From Candidatus Sphingomonas colombiensis (GTDB lineage Bacteria; Pseudomonadota; Alphaproteobacteria; Sphingomonadales; Sphingomonadaceae), in the NCBI GenBank assembly GCA_029202845.1, contig CP119315.1, forward strand, positions 999,501-1,063,500: DNA of 64,000 nt, in the 5' to 3' direction. Shown one piece after another: positions 54,020 to 63,298 of this stretch (position 1 is its first letter; each line of letters opens with the position of its first letter). Under the pieces are notes generated by a model. It made no database searches and was not told where the DNA came from. It saw nothing but the letters and a program-made list of their open reading frames with translations. The position numbers and the translations under genes are program-made.

Positions 54020-55132
54020 TCAGATCTCGTCGATCATGCCGGCCAACGTCTCCAGACACGAGACGGCGAGGCGGCGCGATCGCTCAGGGCTCCAGCCGAA
54101 TTCAGCATCCGCATTTGGCGCATGATCCTTGAACGGCATCTCCAGCGTCACCGATACCGCGCCGAATCGCTCGGCGAGCTGGTTGGTCGACATGGAGAGG
54201 TTGGCCTTGCCCGGCGCGGATTTCTCATAGCCCTTCTCGGTCTGAAAATCGGGGGTCGCGGCGGCGAGCTGGCGGCCAAATTCGTAGAATTTCTCGCCTT
54301 GCGCATCGGTCCATGACGGGATGCCCTCGAACCCGGCGATGAAATTGGCGGCGATCGCCTCATCGCCATGGACGTCGATCGCGAAATCGACCCCGGTTTC
54401 GTCCATCGCATTGCGAACGCAAAGCACTTCCGGGCTGCGCTCCGCCGTGGGAGTATGCCATTCGCGGTTGAGGTTCACGCCGACGGCATTGGTGCGCAGA
54501 TGGCCGCGCCGCGTGCCATCCGGATTCATATTCGGCACGACATGCACGGTGGCCTTCGCCAGCAGATCGCGCGCGGCATCGCTGGTCAGCCAGTCGAGCG
54601 CGCCATCCATCCACCATTCGGCCATGGATTCGCCGGGATGCTGGCGCGCATAGAGCCAGACCTGCTTTGCACCATTGCCAAGCGTGAAGCTGTCGATCGG
54701 CTGACCATCCAGGCTGAGGCCCAGTTCGCGATGCGCGACACCGGGTCGCTGCGCGATGCGCGCGATCAGATCGGCGTGCATCTCCATCGTGAACGGTGCG
54801 AAATAGGCGAACCACGCGACCTGCGCATCGCCGCTCCAGTCAAATTCCAGCACGCCGCTTTCGTAGCGTGTCGGGATCATCCGCCAGTCCGCGCGATCGA
54901 CCGAGGCGCGCGCCTGATAGCCCGGCCAGCCGAACGGATAGGCCGAATCGGCCGCGTTCAGGATGCGAAACGTCACCCGCCTGCCGCTGCCTAGCCCGGC
55001 GACGCGGAAATAGAACCATTGGTAGAAATCGGACTGGTGATCGTTGACGATCTCCAGATCGACTCGGTCGCCGTCCTGTTTGACGACACGGATGTTGCCG
55101 CCGTCGAAGGCGGAATTGATCGTAAGGGTCAT
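54020..55132 (-). CDS. M14 family zinc carboxypeptidase-like protein
   Basis: 370 residues from the ATG at 55132, with GAGGTGA directly upstream. Zinc ligands are His165 and Glu168 (RQHPGESM) and His255 (IDVHGDE); the catalytic Glu is Glu331 (VTLEMPF). An N-terminal beta-sandwich (about 1-115) precedes the peptidase domain, the arrangement of cytosolic carboxypeptidase-like M14D proteins. The substrate is unknown; family members in eukaryotes remove glutamates. The start overlaps the DUF4136 stop. Confidence 0.92.
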   Translation of the reverse strand: MTLTINSAFDGGNIRVVKQDGDRVDLEIVNDHQSDFYQWFYFRVAGLGSGRRVTFRILNAADSAYPFGWPGYQARASVDRADWRMIPTRYESGVLEFDWSGDAQVAWFAYFAPFTMEMHADLIARIAQRPGVAHRELGLSLDGQPIDSFTLGNGAKQVWLYARQHPGESMAEWWMDGALDWLTSDAARDLLAKATVHVVPNMNPDGTRRGHLRTNAVGVNLNREWHTPTAERSPEVLCVRNAMDETGVDFAIDVHGDEAIAANFIAGFEGIPSWTDAQGEKFYEFGRQLAAATPDFQTEKGYEKSAPGKANLSMSTNQLAERFGAVSVTLEMPFKDHAPNADAEFGWSPERSRRLAVSCLETLAGMIDEI

Positions 55133-55737
55133 TTCACCTCGATAGTGCGCCCGCTCTCGCCGGGGAACCCTGTGAACAGGGCGCGGGAGAGCCGGCCGGC
55201 GATCGCCTGCGTATCGACATTGGGCGCGCTGGTGTCGGTCAGCGACTGCGCCTGCCCTTCCCACACCGCGTCCGCGCCGTGGCGGATGCGGACGGACAAT
55301 TCGGTCACCACGCCAACCCGATCGCGCTGACCGCCAACCGGGAAGCTAACCCCACCGCCCAGCCCCACGCCGCCGCTGCGGCCACCGCTGAACGATCCGC
55401 CGCCGATACCGATGGTGAGCGGCGAACGCTTGGGCGGGAGCGGGCGTTCGGCGCGGCTGAACGCGACCGTGGCGAGATATTCGCCCGGCGTTCCCGGCGG
55501 CGGGCTGGTGAACCCGGCGCGCAGCAGTTCCGCCTCCACCGCGGCGGCATAGGTCTTATATTCGATGCTCGCCACGGAACCGCCCGGCAGCGGCTCCACC
55601 GTGATCGTGCCGCGCGATGCCATGGCATCGAAATGATAGCGCGAAACCTGCACCGGGAACGAGCTTGGCGCAGTCGCGCAGCCCGAAAGACCGGCCGCTC
55701 CCAGCCCGATGACGATCGCGACGACGAAACTGCGCAT
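55129..55737 (-). CDS. DUF4136 lipoprotein
   Basis: 202 residues from the ATG at 55737. A lipoprotein signal ends LSGC (Cys about 20). The mature domain (SRYHFDAMASRGTITVEPLPGG and AELLRAGFTSP...) fits DUF4136, a periplasmic domain of unknown function. A Gly/Ser-rich insert (GIGGGSFSGGRSGGVGLGGG) lies in the middle. It precedes and overlaps the M14 peptidase by ATGA. Confidence 0.82.
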   Translation of the reverse strand: MRSFVVAIVIGLGAAGLSGCATAPSSFPVQVSRYHFDAMASRGTITVEPLPGGSVASIEYKTYAAAVEAELLRAGFTSPPPGTPGEYLATVAFSRAERPLPPKRSPLTIGIGGGSFSGGRSGGVGLGGGVSFPVGGQRDRVGVVTELSVRIRHGADAVWEGQAQSLTDTSAPNVDTQAIAGRLSRALFTGFPGESGRTIEVK

Positions 55738-55868
55738 GACCCGAATCCTTGTTCTTGCGATAGCGTAACGCAGGGGCTTCGTCGCGCGCTCCGGCTTGAC
55801 TTGCAAGGCCCCTGGCACTAGGCGGCCACCCTTTCACCAGAACCCCGTATTCAAGAAGCGAATCCACC

Positions 55869-55994
55869 ATGAAGATCCGCAATAGCCTGAAGTCGCTCAA
55901 GGACCGGCATCGCGATAACCGCGTGATCCGTCGTCGCGGCCGCACGTACGTCATCAACAAGACGAATCGCCGTTTCAAGGCGCGCCAGGGCTAA
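55869..55994 (+). CDS. rpmJ: 50S ribosomal protein L36, zinc-free type
   Basis: 41 residues (MKIRNSLKSLKDRHRDNR, then VIRRRGRTYVINKTNRRFKARQG). It is very basic and matches the C-minus form of L36: it contains no cysteine, whereas the zinc form has a Cys3His site. The gene is short but has a good start and 30 bp of spacing to the HAD gene. It binds 23S rRNA at the large subunit. Confidence 0.95.
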   Translation: MKIRNSLKSLKDRHRDNRVIRRRGRTYVINKTNRRFKARQG

Positions 55995-56024
55995 TCAAGC
56001 CCTGATCGCCTGGAGGTGAAGGCT

Positions 56025-56642
56025 GTGACGCCCAATCCTCGCAACGTCATTTTCGACGTTGGGCACGTCCTGTACGATTGGGATCCCCGGATCCTTTATC
56101 AGCGCCTCATCACCGATGATGAGGCGCTAGACGTGTTCCTGCGCGATGTTTGCACGCGCGAATGGCATTTTCAGCACGATCAGGGCCGCGATTTCGCCGA
56201 CACATCGGCGGAACTCAGCAAGCAATTCCCTGAGCATGCCGAGTTGATCGCCGTCTGGGGCCCGCGCTTTTCCGAACAGATTCCGGGGCCGATGCCGGGA
56301 ATGCCCGCATTGGTCCACGATCTCGATTCGGCGGGCGTGCCGCTCTTCGCGATCACGAATTTCAGTCACGAATTCTTCCCGCCCTTCCGCGATCGCGAGC
56401 GCACATTGTTCGATCGTTTCCGCGATATCGTCGTCTCGGGCGAGGAACGGCTGATGAAGCCGGATGCGGCGATCTATCGCCTTTCGCTCGATCGATTCGG
56501 CATCGACGCGGCGGACGCGGTATTTGTCGATGATCGACAGGCCAATGTCGATGGCGCGGCAGCCGTCGGGATGCATGCGCTGCTGTTCACCGATGCAGAG
56601 CAGCTACGGGCCGATCTCAGGGAACTGGGCTTCACGCTCTAA
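56025..56642 (+). CDS. HAD-superfamily phosphatase (YihX-like)
   Basis: 205 residues from the GTG at 56025, with GGAGGTGA just upstream. The HAD motifs are visible: DVG (11-13) in FDVGHVLYDWDP, TNFS in motif II, K in ERLMKPD and DD in VFVDDRQAN. The first motif is D-x-G rather than D-x-D, as in the alpha-glucose-1-phosphatase group. A small cap helix domain lies between motifs I and II. The substrate is unknown. It follows rpmJ. Confidence 0.9.
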   Translation: MTPNPRNVIFDVGHVLYDWDPRILYQRLITDDEALDVFLRDVCTREWHFQHDQGRDFADTSAELSKQFPEHAELIAVWGPRFSEQIPGPMPGMPALVHDLDSAGVPLFAITNFSHEFFPPFRDRERTLFDRFRDIVVSGEERLMKPDAAIYRLSLDRFGIDAADAVFVDDRQANVDGAAAVGMHALLFTDAEQLRADLRELGFTL

Positions 56643-56712
56643 CGGGTCGGCGCGCGCCGCTCGAATAAACTTGCGCGGACCCGAAAGAGCGCCTAGCTCG
56701 ACCTTACCGGGA

Positions 56713-56730
56713 GTGATGATATAGTATCAC
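56713..56730 (+). promoter_or_regulatory. Zur-like palindrome upstream of the TonB receptor
   Basis: GTGATGATATAGTATCAC is a near-perfect 18-bp inverted repeat (7 of 9 pairs), AT-rich in the centre, located 11 bp before the receptor start and directly before its ribosome site. It resembles the AT-rich Zur operators of proteobacteria that control zinc-uptake receptors. The assignment is by resemblance only. Confidence 0.5.
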
Positions 56731-56741
56731 TTGGAGATGTC

Positions 56742-58907
56742 ATGCGACGCATGTTGCTGGCCGGTACCGCGTTCCTCGCTCTTTCCTCTTCGCTCATCTC
56801 CGTCCCCGCGCAGGCTGAAGGTAATCCACCCGATAGCGCGCCCCAATCGGCCGATGCCGCACCCAAGGATATCGTCGTCACCGCGCGAAAGCTCGACGAG
56901 GCGCGCGCGCATATCCAGCCGAGCCTCGGCGCCACCAGCTATGGCGTCGACAGTGCGGCGATCAAGGATCTGCCGGGCGGCGACAATCAGCAGTTCAATC
57001 AGATTCTGCTGCAACTACCGGGCGTCGTGCAGGACGGATTCGGCCAGTTCCACGTCCGCGACGATCACAATGGCCTGCAATATCGCATCAACGGCACCGT
57101 GCTGCCGGAGGGGCTGGCGGTGTTCGGCCAGACGTTGTCGCCGCGCCTCGTCAATAAGGTCGATCTGCTGACCGGCGCGCTGCCCGCGCAATATGGCCTA
57201 CGCAGCGCGGGGATCATCGACATCACCACCAAAAGCGGGATGTTCGAAAACGGCGGCACCATGTCGCTCTACGGTGGCAGCCGCGACACGATCGAGCCGA
57301 GCTTCACTTATGGCGGATCGAGCGGGCAGACGAATTATTTCGTCTCCGGGGACTATCGCCACGACGCGATGGGGATCGAAAACGTCAACGGCCGCACCAA
57401 TGCGATTCACGACGATACGGATCAATATCAGGCATTCGCCTATGTCGATCACATCATCGACGAGAATAACCGCGTCTCGTTCGTCGGCGGTTATTCGAAC
57501 CAATGGTTCCAGATTCCCAATCCGGTTGGGCTGCAGCCGGACGGCACATGGAAGGTCAACGGCCAGTCCGCTTTCCCCAGTGAACAACTGAACGAAACGC
57601 AGCTTGAGCGCACCGGCTTCGGCCAGTTGAGCTGGCTGCATGATGAGGAACCGCTGACGGTCCAGACGTCGCTGTTCGCGCGCTATTCCTCACTCGCCTA
57701 TCGCCCGGACGTGTTGGGCGAATTGCTGTTCAACGGGCAGGCGCAAGCGGCGCTGAAACAGGATCTGGCGATCGGCGGGCAGCTTGACGCGGTCTATCAC
57801 CTCGGCAGCGCGCATACCGTGCGCGGCGGGCTGCTGCTGATCCACGATCACAGCACCAGCGACACGACGACGCATGTCTTTCCGGTCGATACCGATGGCG
57901 CGCAATCCGGCGAACCGATCATCATCGCCGACAACACCGCCAGCAACGCAACCACGTTCAGCGCCTATCTTCAGGACGAGTGGAAGCTGGGGCCGACGCT
58001 GACGCTCAATTATGGTGCGCGCTACGATCGTTTCGCCGCCTATCGCACCGAGGATCAGCTGAGCCCGCGCATCAATCTGGTGTGGCAGCCGGATTCTACG
58101 CTCACCGCGCACATCGGCTACGCGCGCTATTTCGTGCCCCCGCCGTTCGAGCTGGTCGGCGCGACCAGCATCGGCAAGTTCGCCGGCACCAGCGCCGCCC
58201 CGATCGTGACGCAGGACACTACGCCTTATTCCGAGCGCCAGCATTATTTCGATATCGGGTTTCAGGCGAAGCCGAGCAGTTCATTCACCTATGGCGTCGA
58301 TGCCTATTATCGCATCTCGAAAAACCTGATCGACGAGGGCCAGTTCGGTGCGCCGATCATCCTCACCCCATTCAATTACGCGCAGGGGCGGATCGGCGGG
58401 GTCGAAGCGAACATGGCCTATTCGCACGGCGGCTGGAACGCCTATGCCAATTTCGCGGTGGCACGCGCCAAGGGGCGCGATATCGTTTCCAGCCAGTTCG
58501 CATTCGATCCGGATGAGCTGGCCTATATCGCCAACCACTACATCTTCCTCGATCACGACCAGACCTTCACGGGCTCGGCCGGGCTGACCTATAATTTCAA
58601 GCACGGCCCGCTGGCGCAAACGGCGATCGGCACGTCGATGATCTATGGATCGGGGCTGCGCACCAGCCTTGAACTGGCCGATGGCAGCATCGTGCCGAAC
58701 GGCGCGCATCTCAAGCCTTATGCCCAGTTCAATCTGACCGCGAGCCATCACCTCGCCGGGCCAAACATCGATGTGCGGATCGACGTGATCAACCTGTTCG
58801 ATCACGTTTACGAGATTCGCGACGGCAATGGCGTCGGCGTCGGCGCGCCGCAATATGGCCCGCGCCGCGGCATCTTTGTCGGCGTGACCAAGACGTTTGG
58901 GGGATAG
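56742..58907 (+). CDS. TonB-dependent outer-membrane receptor
   Basis: 721 residues. A signal peptide (about 1-27, ending AQAEG) is followed by a TonB-box-like DIVVTARK (44-51), a plug domain (GVDSAAIKDLPGGDNQQF to about 165) and a 22-strand beta-barrel ending GIFVGVTKTFGG. The plug block QFHVRDDHNGLQYRINGTVLP and the Zur-like site upstream suggest zinc or another scarce-nutrient import, though the ligand cannot be read from sequence. A hairpin terminator follows the stop. GGAG lies about 6 nt before the ATG. Confidence 0.95.
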   Translation: MRRMLLAGTAFLALSSSLISVPAQAEGNPPDSAPQSADAAPKDIVVTARKLDEARAHIQPSLGATSYGVDSAAIKDLPGGDNQQFNQILLQLPGVVQDGFGQFHVRDDHNGLQYRINGTVLPEGLAVFGQTLSPRLVNKVDLLTGALPAQYGLRSAGIIDITTKSGMFENGGTMSLYGGSRDTIEPSFTYGGSSGQTNYFVSGDYRHDAMGIENVNGRTNAIHDDTDQYQAFAYVDHIIDENNRVSFVGGYSNQWFQIPNPVGLQPDGTWKVNGQSAFPSEQLNETQLERTGFGQLSWLHDEEPLTVQTSLFARYSSLAYRPDVLGELLFNGQAQAALKQDLAIGGQLDAVYHLGSAHTVRGGLLLIHDHSTSDTTTHVFPVDTDGAQSGEPIIIADNTASNATTFSAYLQDEWKLGPTLTLNYGARYDRFAAYRTEDQLSPRINLVWQPDSTLTAHIGYARYFVPPPFELVGATSIGKFAGTSAAPIVTQDTTPYSERQHYFDIGFQAKPSSSFTYGVDAYYRISKNLIDEGQFGAPIILTPFNYAQGRIGGVEANMAYSHGGWNAYANFAVARAKGRDIVSSQFAFDPDELAYIANHYIFLDHDQTFTGSAGLTYNFKHGPLAQTAIGTSMIYGSGLRTSLELADGSIVPNGAHLKPYAQFNLTASHHLAGPNIDVRIDVINLFDHVYEIRDGNGVGVGAPQYGPRRGIFVGVTKTFGG

Positions 58908-58916
58908 CGACAAGCC

Positions 58917-58941
58917 AGCCCCCGGCGGCGGGCCGGGGGCT
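58917..58941. terminator. Hairpin terminator between the TonB receptor and pyk
   Basis: A 10-bp stem AGCCCCCGGC / GCCGGGGGCT with a 5-base loop lies 9 bp past the receptor stop and 11 bp past the convergent pyk stop. A TTTT follows on the + strand a few bases later. It probably serves both convergent genes. Confidence 0.7.
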
Positions 58942-58952
58942 GAACGAACCTT

Positions 58953-60419
58953 TTACTCGCTGCGCTCGCCGTAGTTCTTCAGCTCGTCGCCGATGATGCG
59001 CACGACATGGAGCACGTTGGTGGAACCCGGCGTGCGAAACGGCACGCCCGCCATCACCACCACGCTGTCGCCCGCCGACGCGATATGGTGGCGGACCGCC
59101 ATCCGCTTCGACTTGGCGACCATTTCCTCGAACGATTCGACATCGCGCGTGTGCGCGGCATGAACCCCCCACAACAGCCCCAGCCGCCGCGCCGTCTCCA
59201 TCTTCGGCGTCAGCACCAGCAGCGGCACCGACGGACGCTCCCGCGCGACGCGGCGGGCCGTGGAGCCTGAGGTGGTGAAGCAGATGATCGCCTTCGCCGA
59301 AACGGTGCGCGCGATATTCTTGGCCGCCTCAGCCAGCGCGTCGGCCGTGGTGGGATCGGGGCGCATCACGGTGAAATGCACGCGATCGCCGTGCATCGGA
59401 TCGCGCTCTACCGCCTCGCCGATCGCGTTCATCATCGCCACCGCCTCGATCGGATAATCGCCCGCCGCGCTTTCCGCCGAGAGCATGATCGCATCCGCGC
59501 CATCATAGATTGCGGTGGCGACATCGGACACTTCGGCGCGGGTCGGCGATGGCGACTTGATCATCGATTCGAGCATCTGCGTCGCCACCACCACCGGGCG
59601 GCCCATCCGGCGCGATACCTCGACGATGCGTTTTTGCAGCGGCGGCACCGATTGCGGCGGCAACTCGACGCCGAGATCCCCGCGCGCGACCATCACGCCG
59701 TCACACATCTCGACGATCTCCTCCAGCCGATCGATCGCCGCCGGCTTCTCGATCTTGGCCAGCAACGCCGCCTTACCGCCGATCAGCCGGCGCGCCTCGG
59801 CCAGATCCTCCGGCCGCTGGACGAAGGAAAGCGCGATCCAGTCCACCCCCTGCTCGCAGGCGAAGGCGAGGTCGCTGCGATCCTTCGCAGTCAGCGCCGC
59901 CATTGGCACCACCACATCGGGGACGTTCAGCCCTTTGCTGTCGCTCAACGCTCCGCCGACCTCGACCACGGTGACGATGCGATCGGCATCATTTTCCACC
60001 ACGCGCAGCACGAGCTTGCCGTCGTCAAGCAGCAGGCGCGCGCCCGGTTTGATCGCCGCGAATATCTCGGCATGCGGCAGCTTGACGCGCGTGATGTCGC
60101 CCGGCGCATCATCGCGATCGAGCACGAAGGTCGCGCCGGTTTCGAGCATCACCCGCGCCCCGGCGAAACGCCCCACCCGCAGCTTCGGCCCCTGAAGATC
60201 GGCGAGGATCGTCGTCGGCCGGCCGTATTTCTTCTCCAGCCCGCGAATCGCGGCAATCACCGGGATTTTCGATTCCTGATCGCCGTGGCTCATGTTGATG
60301 CGGAAAGCGTCGGCACCCGCCTCGAACAGGGCGGCGATCATCGCCGGCGTGTTGCTTGCCGGCCCCAGCGTCGCGAGCACGCGTACCTTACGGCTGCGGG
60401 GGCTGATCGCTCTGGTCAT
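58953..60419 (-). CDS. pyk: Pyruvate kinase
   Basis: 488 residues. Family landmarks: RKVRVLATLGPAS near the N-terminus, FRINMSHGD, the active-site region ILADLQGPKLRVG, and MVARGDLGVELP with VATQMLESMI downstream. It makes ATP and pyruvate from phosphoenolpyruvate and ADP at the end of the Entner-Doudoroff/glycolytic route. The gene is divergent from the DUF1244 gene, 70 bp between starts. Confidence 0.97.
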   Translation of the reverse strand: MTRAISPRSRKVRVLATLGPASNTPAMIAALFEAGADAFRINMSHGDQESKIPVIAAIRGLEKKYGRPTTILADLQGPKLRVGRFAGARVMLETGATFVLDRDDAPGDITRVKLPHAEIFAAIKPGARLLLDDGKLVLRVVENDADRIVTVVEVGGALSDSKGLNVPDVVVPMAALTAKDRSDLAFACEQGVDWIALSFVQRPEDLAEARRLIGGKAALLAKIEKPAAIDRLEEIVEMCDGVMVARGDLGVELPPQSVPPLQKRIVEVSRRMGRPVVVATQMLESMIKSPSPTRAEVSDVATAIYDGADAIMLSAESAAGDYPIEAVAMMNAIGEAVERDPMHGDRVHFTVMRPDPTTADALAEAAKNIARTVSAKAIICFTTSGSTARRVARERPSVPLLVLTPKMETARRLGLLWGVHAAHTRDVESFEEMVAKSKRMAVRHHIASAGDSVVVMAGVPFRTPGSTNVLHVVRIIGDELKNYGERSE

Positions 60420-60489
60420 GATGGTCCTCGTACTGATTAGCGAGCCGCCTTAGAGACAATCGATGACCGATCAAACCGGGAGAGCGATC

Positions 60490-60783
60490 ATGGACCCGAT
60501 CGACGCGATCGACGACGCAACCGCCGCCGCCGCATTCCGCCGGCTGGTGCACCATCTGCGCCATCGCAAAGACGCACAGAATATCGATCTGATGGGGCTG
60601 GCGGGATTTTGCCGCAACTGCCTTTCGGATTGGATCGGCGAGGCCGGCGGCATCGAACGCGAGCAGGCGCGCACCGCGATTTACGGCATGCCCTATGCCG
60701 AATGGAAGGCGCGCCATCAGCAGGAAGCGACCCCCGAGCAATTGCGCCGGATGGCGGAAAGCCTCGCGAAGAACGCGCCTTGA
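60490..60783 (+). CDS. DUF1244 protein
   Basis: 97 residues from the ATG at 60490, supported by GGGAG about 7 nt upstream; an in-frame ATG at 60463 is possible. The family core FRRLVHHLRHRKDAQNIDLM, then LAGFCRNCLSDWI and YGMPYAEWKARHQ is clear, with the conserved Cys pair in FCRNC. DUF1244 proteins are short, helical and of unknown function, common in alphaproteobacteria. It is divergent from pyk. Confidence 0.93.
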   Translation: MDPIDAIDDATAAAAFRRLVHHLRHRKDAQNIDLMGLAGFCRNCLSDWIGEAGGIEREQARTAIYGMPYAEWKARHQQEATPEQLRRMAESLAKNAP

Positions 60784-60896
60784 TGAAGCGAATATGAATT
60801 GACCGCTTGTCGGGCGGTCGATCCCTACTCTACCTCGATCCTTCGGGCACGAAGGGGCGCATCAGGCGCGCCGCCCGACCGGGAGTATTGAGAGGG

Positions 60897-62204
60897 ATGT
60901 TGAGGAAGCTGCTGATCGCGCTGGCGGTCACCACCGCCGCGCCGGCCATCGCGCAGACCGCCGCGCCGGCGAAGGTCACCTATATCCATGCGGGCGCGTT
61001 GCTCGATCAGCCGGGGCAGGCGCCGCGCGGCAAGAGCACCATCATCGTGCGCGACGGCAAGGTGGCGGAAGTCCGCGATGGCTTCCTGGTGCCGCCGGCC
61101 ACCGCCGAGCTTATCGAGTTGCAGGACAAGTTCGTTCTGCCGGGGCTGGTCGATATGCACGTCCACCTTTGGGGCATCGGCGGCGATCCGGTGCGCGCGC
61201 GCCTCATGGGGATGACGCAGGACGACGGCGACAACATGATCGTGGCGCAGCTTAACGCGCGCAAAACGCTGAAAGCCGGCTTCACCACCGTGCGCGATCT
61301 CGGCGGCAACCCGCGCGGCGTCCGCGCGCTGCGCGACGCGATCGAGCGTGGCGATGTCGAAGGCCCGTCGATCGTCAACGCCGGCCAGATGATCTCGATC
61401 ACCGGCGGTCACGGCGACGGCACCAACGGGCTTGCCGAGGAATGGTCCGACGCGGTGCACCAGCATCAGATCAACACCTGCGACGGCCCGGACGATTGCC
61501 GCCGCGCGGTGCGCGCGCAGATCGGGCTTGGCGCACAGGTCATCAAGTTCGCCGCGACTGGCGGCGTGCTCTCGAACGTCGCGGGCGGCCTTGGCCGGGC
61601 GATGACGCCGGAGGAGATGCGCGCGCTGATCGACGCTGCGCACAGCTTCGGACGCAAGGTCGCCGCGCACAGCCACGCGGCCGAAGGCACCAAGGCGGCG
61701 ATCGAGGCCGGCGTCGACACGATCGATCACGGCACTTTCCTCGACGATGAGGCGATCCGGTTGTTCAAGGCCAAGGGTACCTATCTGGTGCCGACGATGA
61801 TCGCGCCGATGACCGCTCTGGCCCAGGCTCGCGCAGGCGCGCTCCCGGCGAACACCATCCCGAAGGCGGAAGCCGCCGCCGCCGCCGCGGTGGCGAGCCA
61901 TCGCAAGGCAATCGCCGCGGGCGTGAAGATCGCATTCGGCACCGATACCGGCGTGTCGAAGCACGGTGACAATGCGAAGGAATTCGCACTGATGGTGAAC
62001 GCCGGCATGACGCCGGCCGCCGCGATTCGCGCCGCGACCGTTTCCGCCGCAGACGCGCTGGGCCGTGACGACATCGGCTCGATCACCCCGGGCAAGCGCG
62101 CCGACATCATCGCGGTCAGCGGTTCGCCGCTGGAGGACGTGACCCGGCTGGAGAACGTCGCGTTCGTGATGCATCAAGGCGTGGTCGCGAGCGGCGCGCA
62201 GTAA
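60897..62204 (+). CDS. Exported amidohydrolase family protein
   Basis: 435 residues with a signal peptide (MLRKLLIALAVTTAAPAIA). Metal motif MHVHLWG near 84-90, then IKFAATGGVLS, HSHAAEGTKAAIEAG, TIDHGTFLDD and FGTDTGVSKHG, which give the amidohydrolase beta/alpha barrel. The sequence fits the prolidase/imidazolonepropionase-related exported group that cleaves peptide or amide substrates. A terminator follows the stop at 62231-62288. Confidence 0.92.
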   Translation: MLRKLLIALAVTTAAPAIAQTAAPAKVTYIHAGALLDQPGQAPRGKSTIIVRDGKVAEVRDGFLVPPATAELIELQDKFVLPGLVDMHVHLWGIGGDPVRARLMGMTQDDGDNMIVAQLNARKTLKAGFTTVRDLGGNPRGVRALRDAIERGDVEGPSIVNAGQMISITGGHGDGTNGLAEEWSDAVHQHQINTCDGPDDCRRAVRAQIGLGAQVIKFAATGGVLSNVAGGLGRAMTPEEMRALIDAAHSFGRKVAAHSHAAEGTKAAIEAGVDTIDHGTFLDDEAIRLFKAKGTYLVPTMIAPMTALAQARAGALPANTIPKAEAAAAAAVASHRKAIAAGVKIAFGTDTGVSKHGDNAKEFALMVNAGMTPAAAIRAATVSAADALGRDDIGSITPGKRADIIAVSGSPLEDVTRLENVAFVMHQGVVASGAQ

Positions 62205-62230
62205 CGCGCCGATCCGTTCCTGATTGAATG

Positions 62231-62288
62231 GCCGCCGCCCGGTGCGGCCCGCTGGTCAGCCGGCGGGTCGCGCCGGGCGCGGCTTTTT
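62231..62288 (+). terminator. Rho-independent terminator after the amidohydrolase
   Basis: A long GC-rich stem (arms about 62231-62255 and 62260-62283, imperfect with several G-T wobbles) is followed by TTTTT at 62284-62288. It lies 26 bp after the stop codon. Confidence 0.8.
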
Positions 62289-62375
62289 CGCACTTGTCGA
62301 TTCTCACGCGGCCCCGGCGTTGTCCTCAGCGATTTTGCCCCTTATCGCGGGGCGATTTTCCGACTGGAGTGATTC

Positions 62376-62615
62376 ATGACCGACAATGTTTCCGCCGAAC
62401 AGCTGCGCCAGTTCATCGAGCGCATCGAGCGGCTGGAGGAAGAGAAGAAGGCGTTCGCCGACGATATCCGGGACGTCTATGCCGAAGCCAAGTCGACCGG
62501 CTTCGACGGAAAAACGATGCGCGCGATCGTCCGCTTGCGTAAGATGGAAAAGCATCACCGCGACGAAGCGGATGCGCTGCTGGAGCTCTATCGTCAGGCG
62601 CTGGGCATGATCTGA
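62376..62615 (+). CDS. gapR: GapR family DNA-binding protein (DUF2312)
   Basis: 79 residues, all helical: SAEQLRQFIERIERLEEEKK, then ADDIRDVYAEAKSTGFDGK and RAIVRLRKMEKHHRDEADAL. This matches GapR, a small nucleoid-associated protein that binds AT-rich, overtwisted DNA and helps replication and segregation in alphaproteobacteria. The spacing of charges gives coiled-coil dimers. It stands alone, with its own promoter region after a strong terminator. Confidence 0.95.
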   Translation: MTDNVSAEQLRQFIERIERLEEEKKAFADDIRDVYAEAKSTGFDGKTMRAIVRLRKMEKHHRDEADALLELYRQALGMI

Positions 62616-62644
62616 CCCGGCCGGACGAAGGGAAGGAGAGAAAG

Positions 62645-63295
62645 ATGCATATCTACGGTTCGCTTGCTTCTCCCTTCGTCCAGCGCGTGCTGATGGCGGC
62701 ACGCGCCAAGGGGCATGAAATCGCGGTCGTGTCGCCACCGGGCGCCGGCATGCAATCCAGCGAATTCCGCGCGATCAGCCCGATGGGGCGTGTTCCCGTG
62801 CTGGAACTGGATAGCGGCGAGCATCTGTGCGAATCGGCCGCGCTAATCGGCTATCTCGACGACACGCTCGATGGCCCGGCACTGCTGCCGGCCGATCCGC
62901 TCGCCCGTGCGCGGGTTCGCGAGTTGGAAGCACTGGCGATCGGCGAGATCGCCGTCGGGCTCCGCCCGATCATGGCACATGTCGTATTCCATCGTAGCGA
63001 TGCGCCGGAGGTGGTCGCCGCCGCCCATGCCACGATCGCGCTCGGGCTGGATGCGCTCGATCGGCTGATCCCGGATGGTCCCGCCGTCGCGCCGACGCTG
63101 GCCGATTGTGCGCTGGTGCCGGTGCTCGGGCTGGCACGCCTGATCGATCCCGTCGCGAACACCTGGCCAGCGATCACCCGGCGCGAGCGCGTCGCGAATT
63201 ATTTCGCGCGGGCACTGCTGCATCCAATCGCGCGGCGATCGATCGACGAGATGGAAGCCGGTTTTGCCGCGATTCGCGCGCGCGCCGCGGGCTGA
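62645..63295 (+). CDS. Glutathione S-transferase family protein
   Basis: 216 residues. The N-terminal thioredoxin-like domain (MHIYGSLASPFVQRVLMAAR, ISPMGRVPVLELD, ESAALIGYLDD) is followed by an all-helical C-terminal domain, the GST fold. Ser7/Ser10 in GSLASPF may be catalytic, as in bacterial theta/zeta-like GSTs. It probably conjugates glutathione to electrophiles or has a stress role. It ends 3 bp before a convergent gene. Confidence 0.9.
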   Translation: MHIYGSLASPFVQRVLMAARAKGHEIAVVSPPGAGMQSSEFRAISPMGRVPVLELDSGEHLCESAALIGYLDDTLDGPALLPADPLARARVRELEALAIGEIAVGLRPIMAHVVFHRSDAPEVVAAAHATIALGLDALDRLIPDGPAVAPTLADCALVPVLGLARLIDPVANTWPAITRRERVANYFARALLHPIARRSIDEMEAGFAAIRARAAG

Positions 63296-63298
63296 GCG

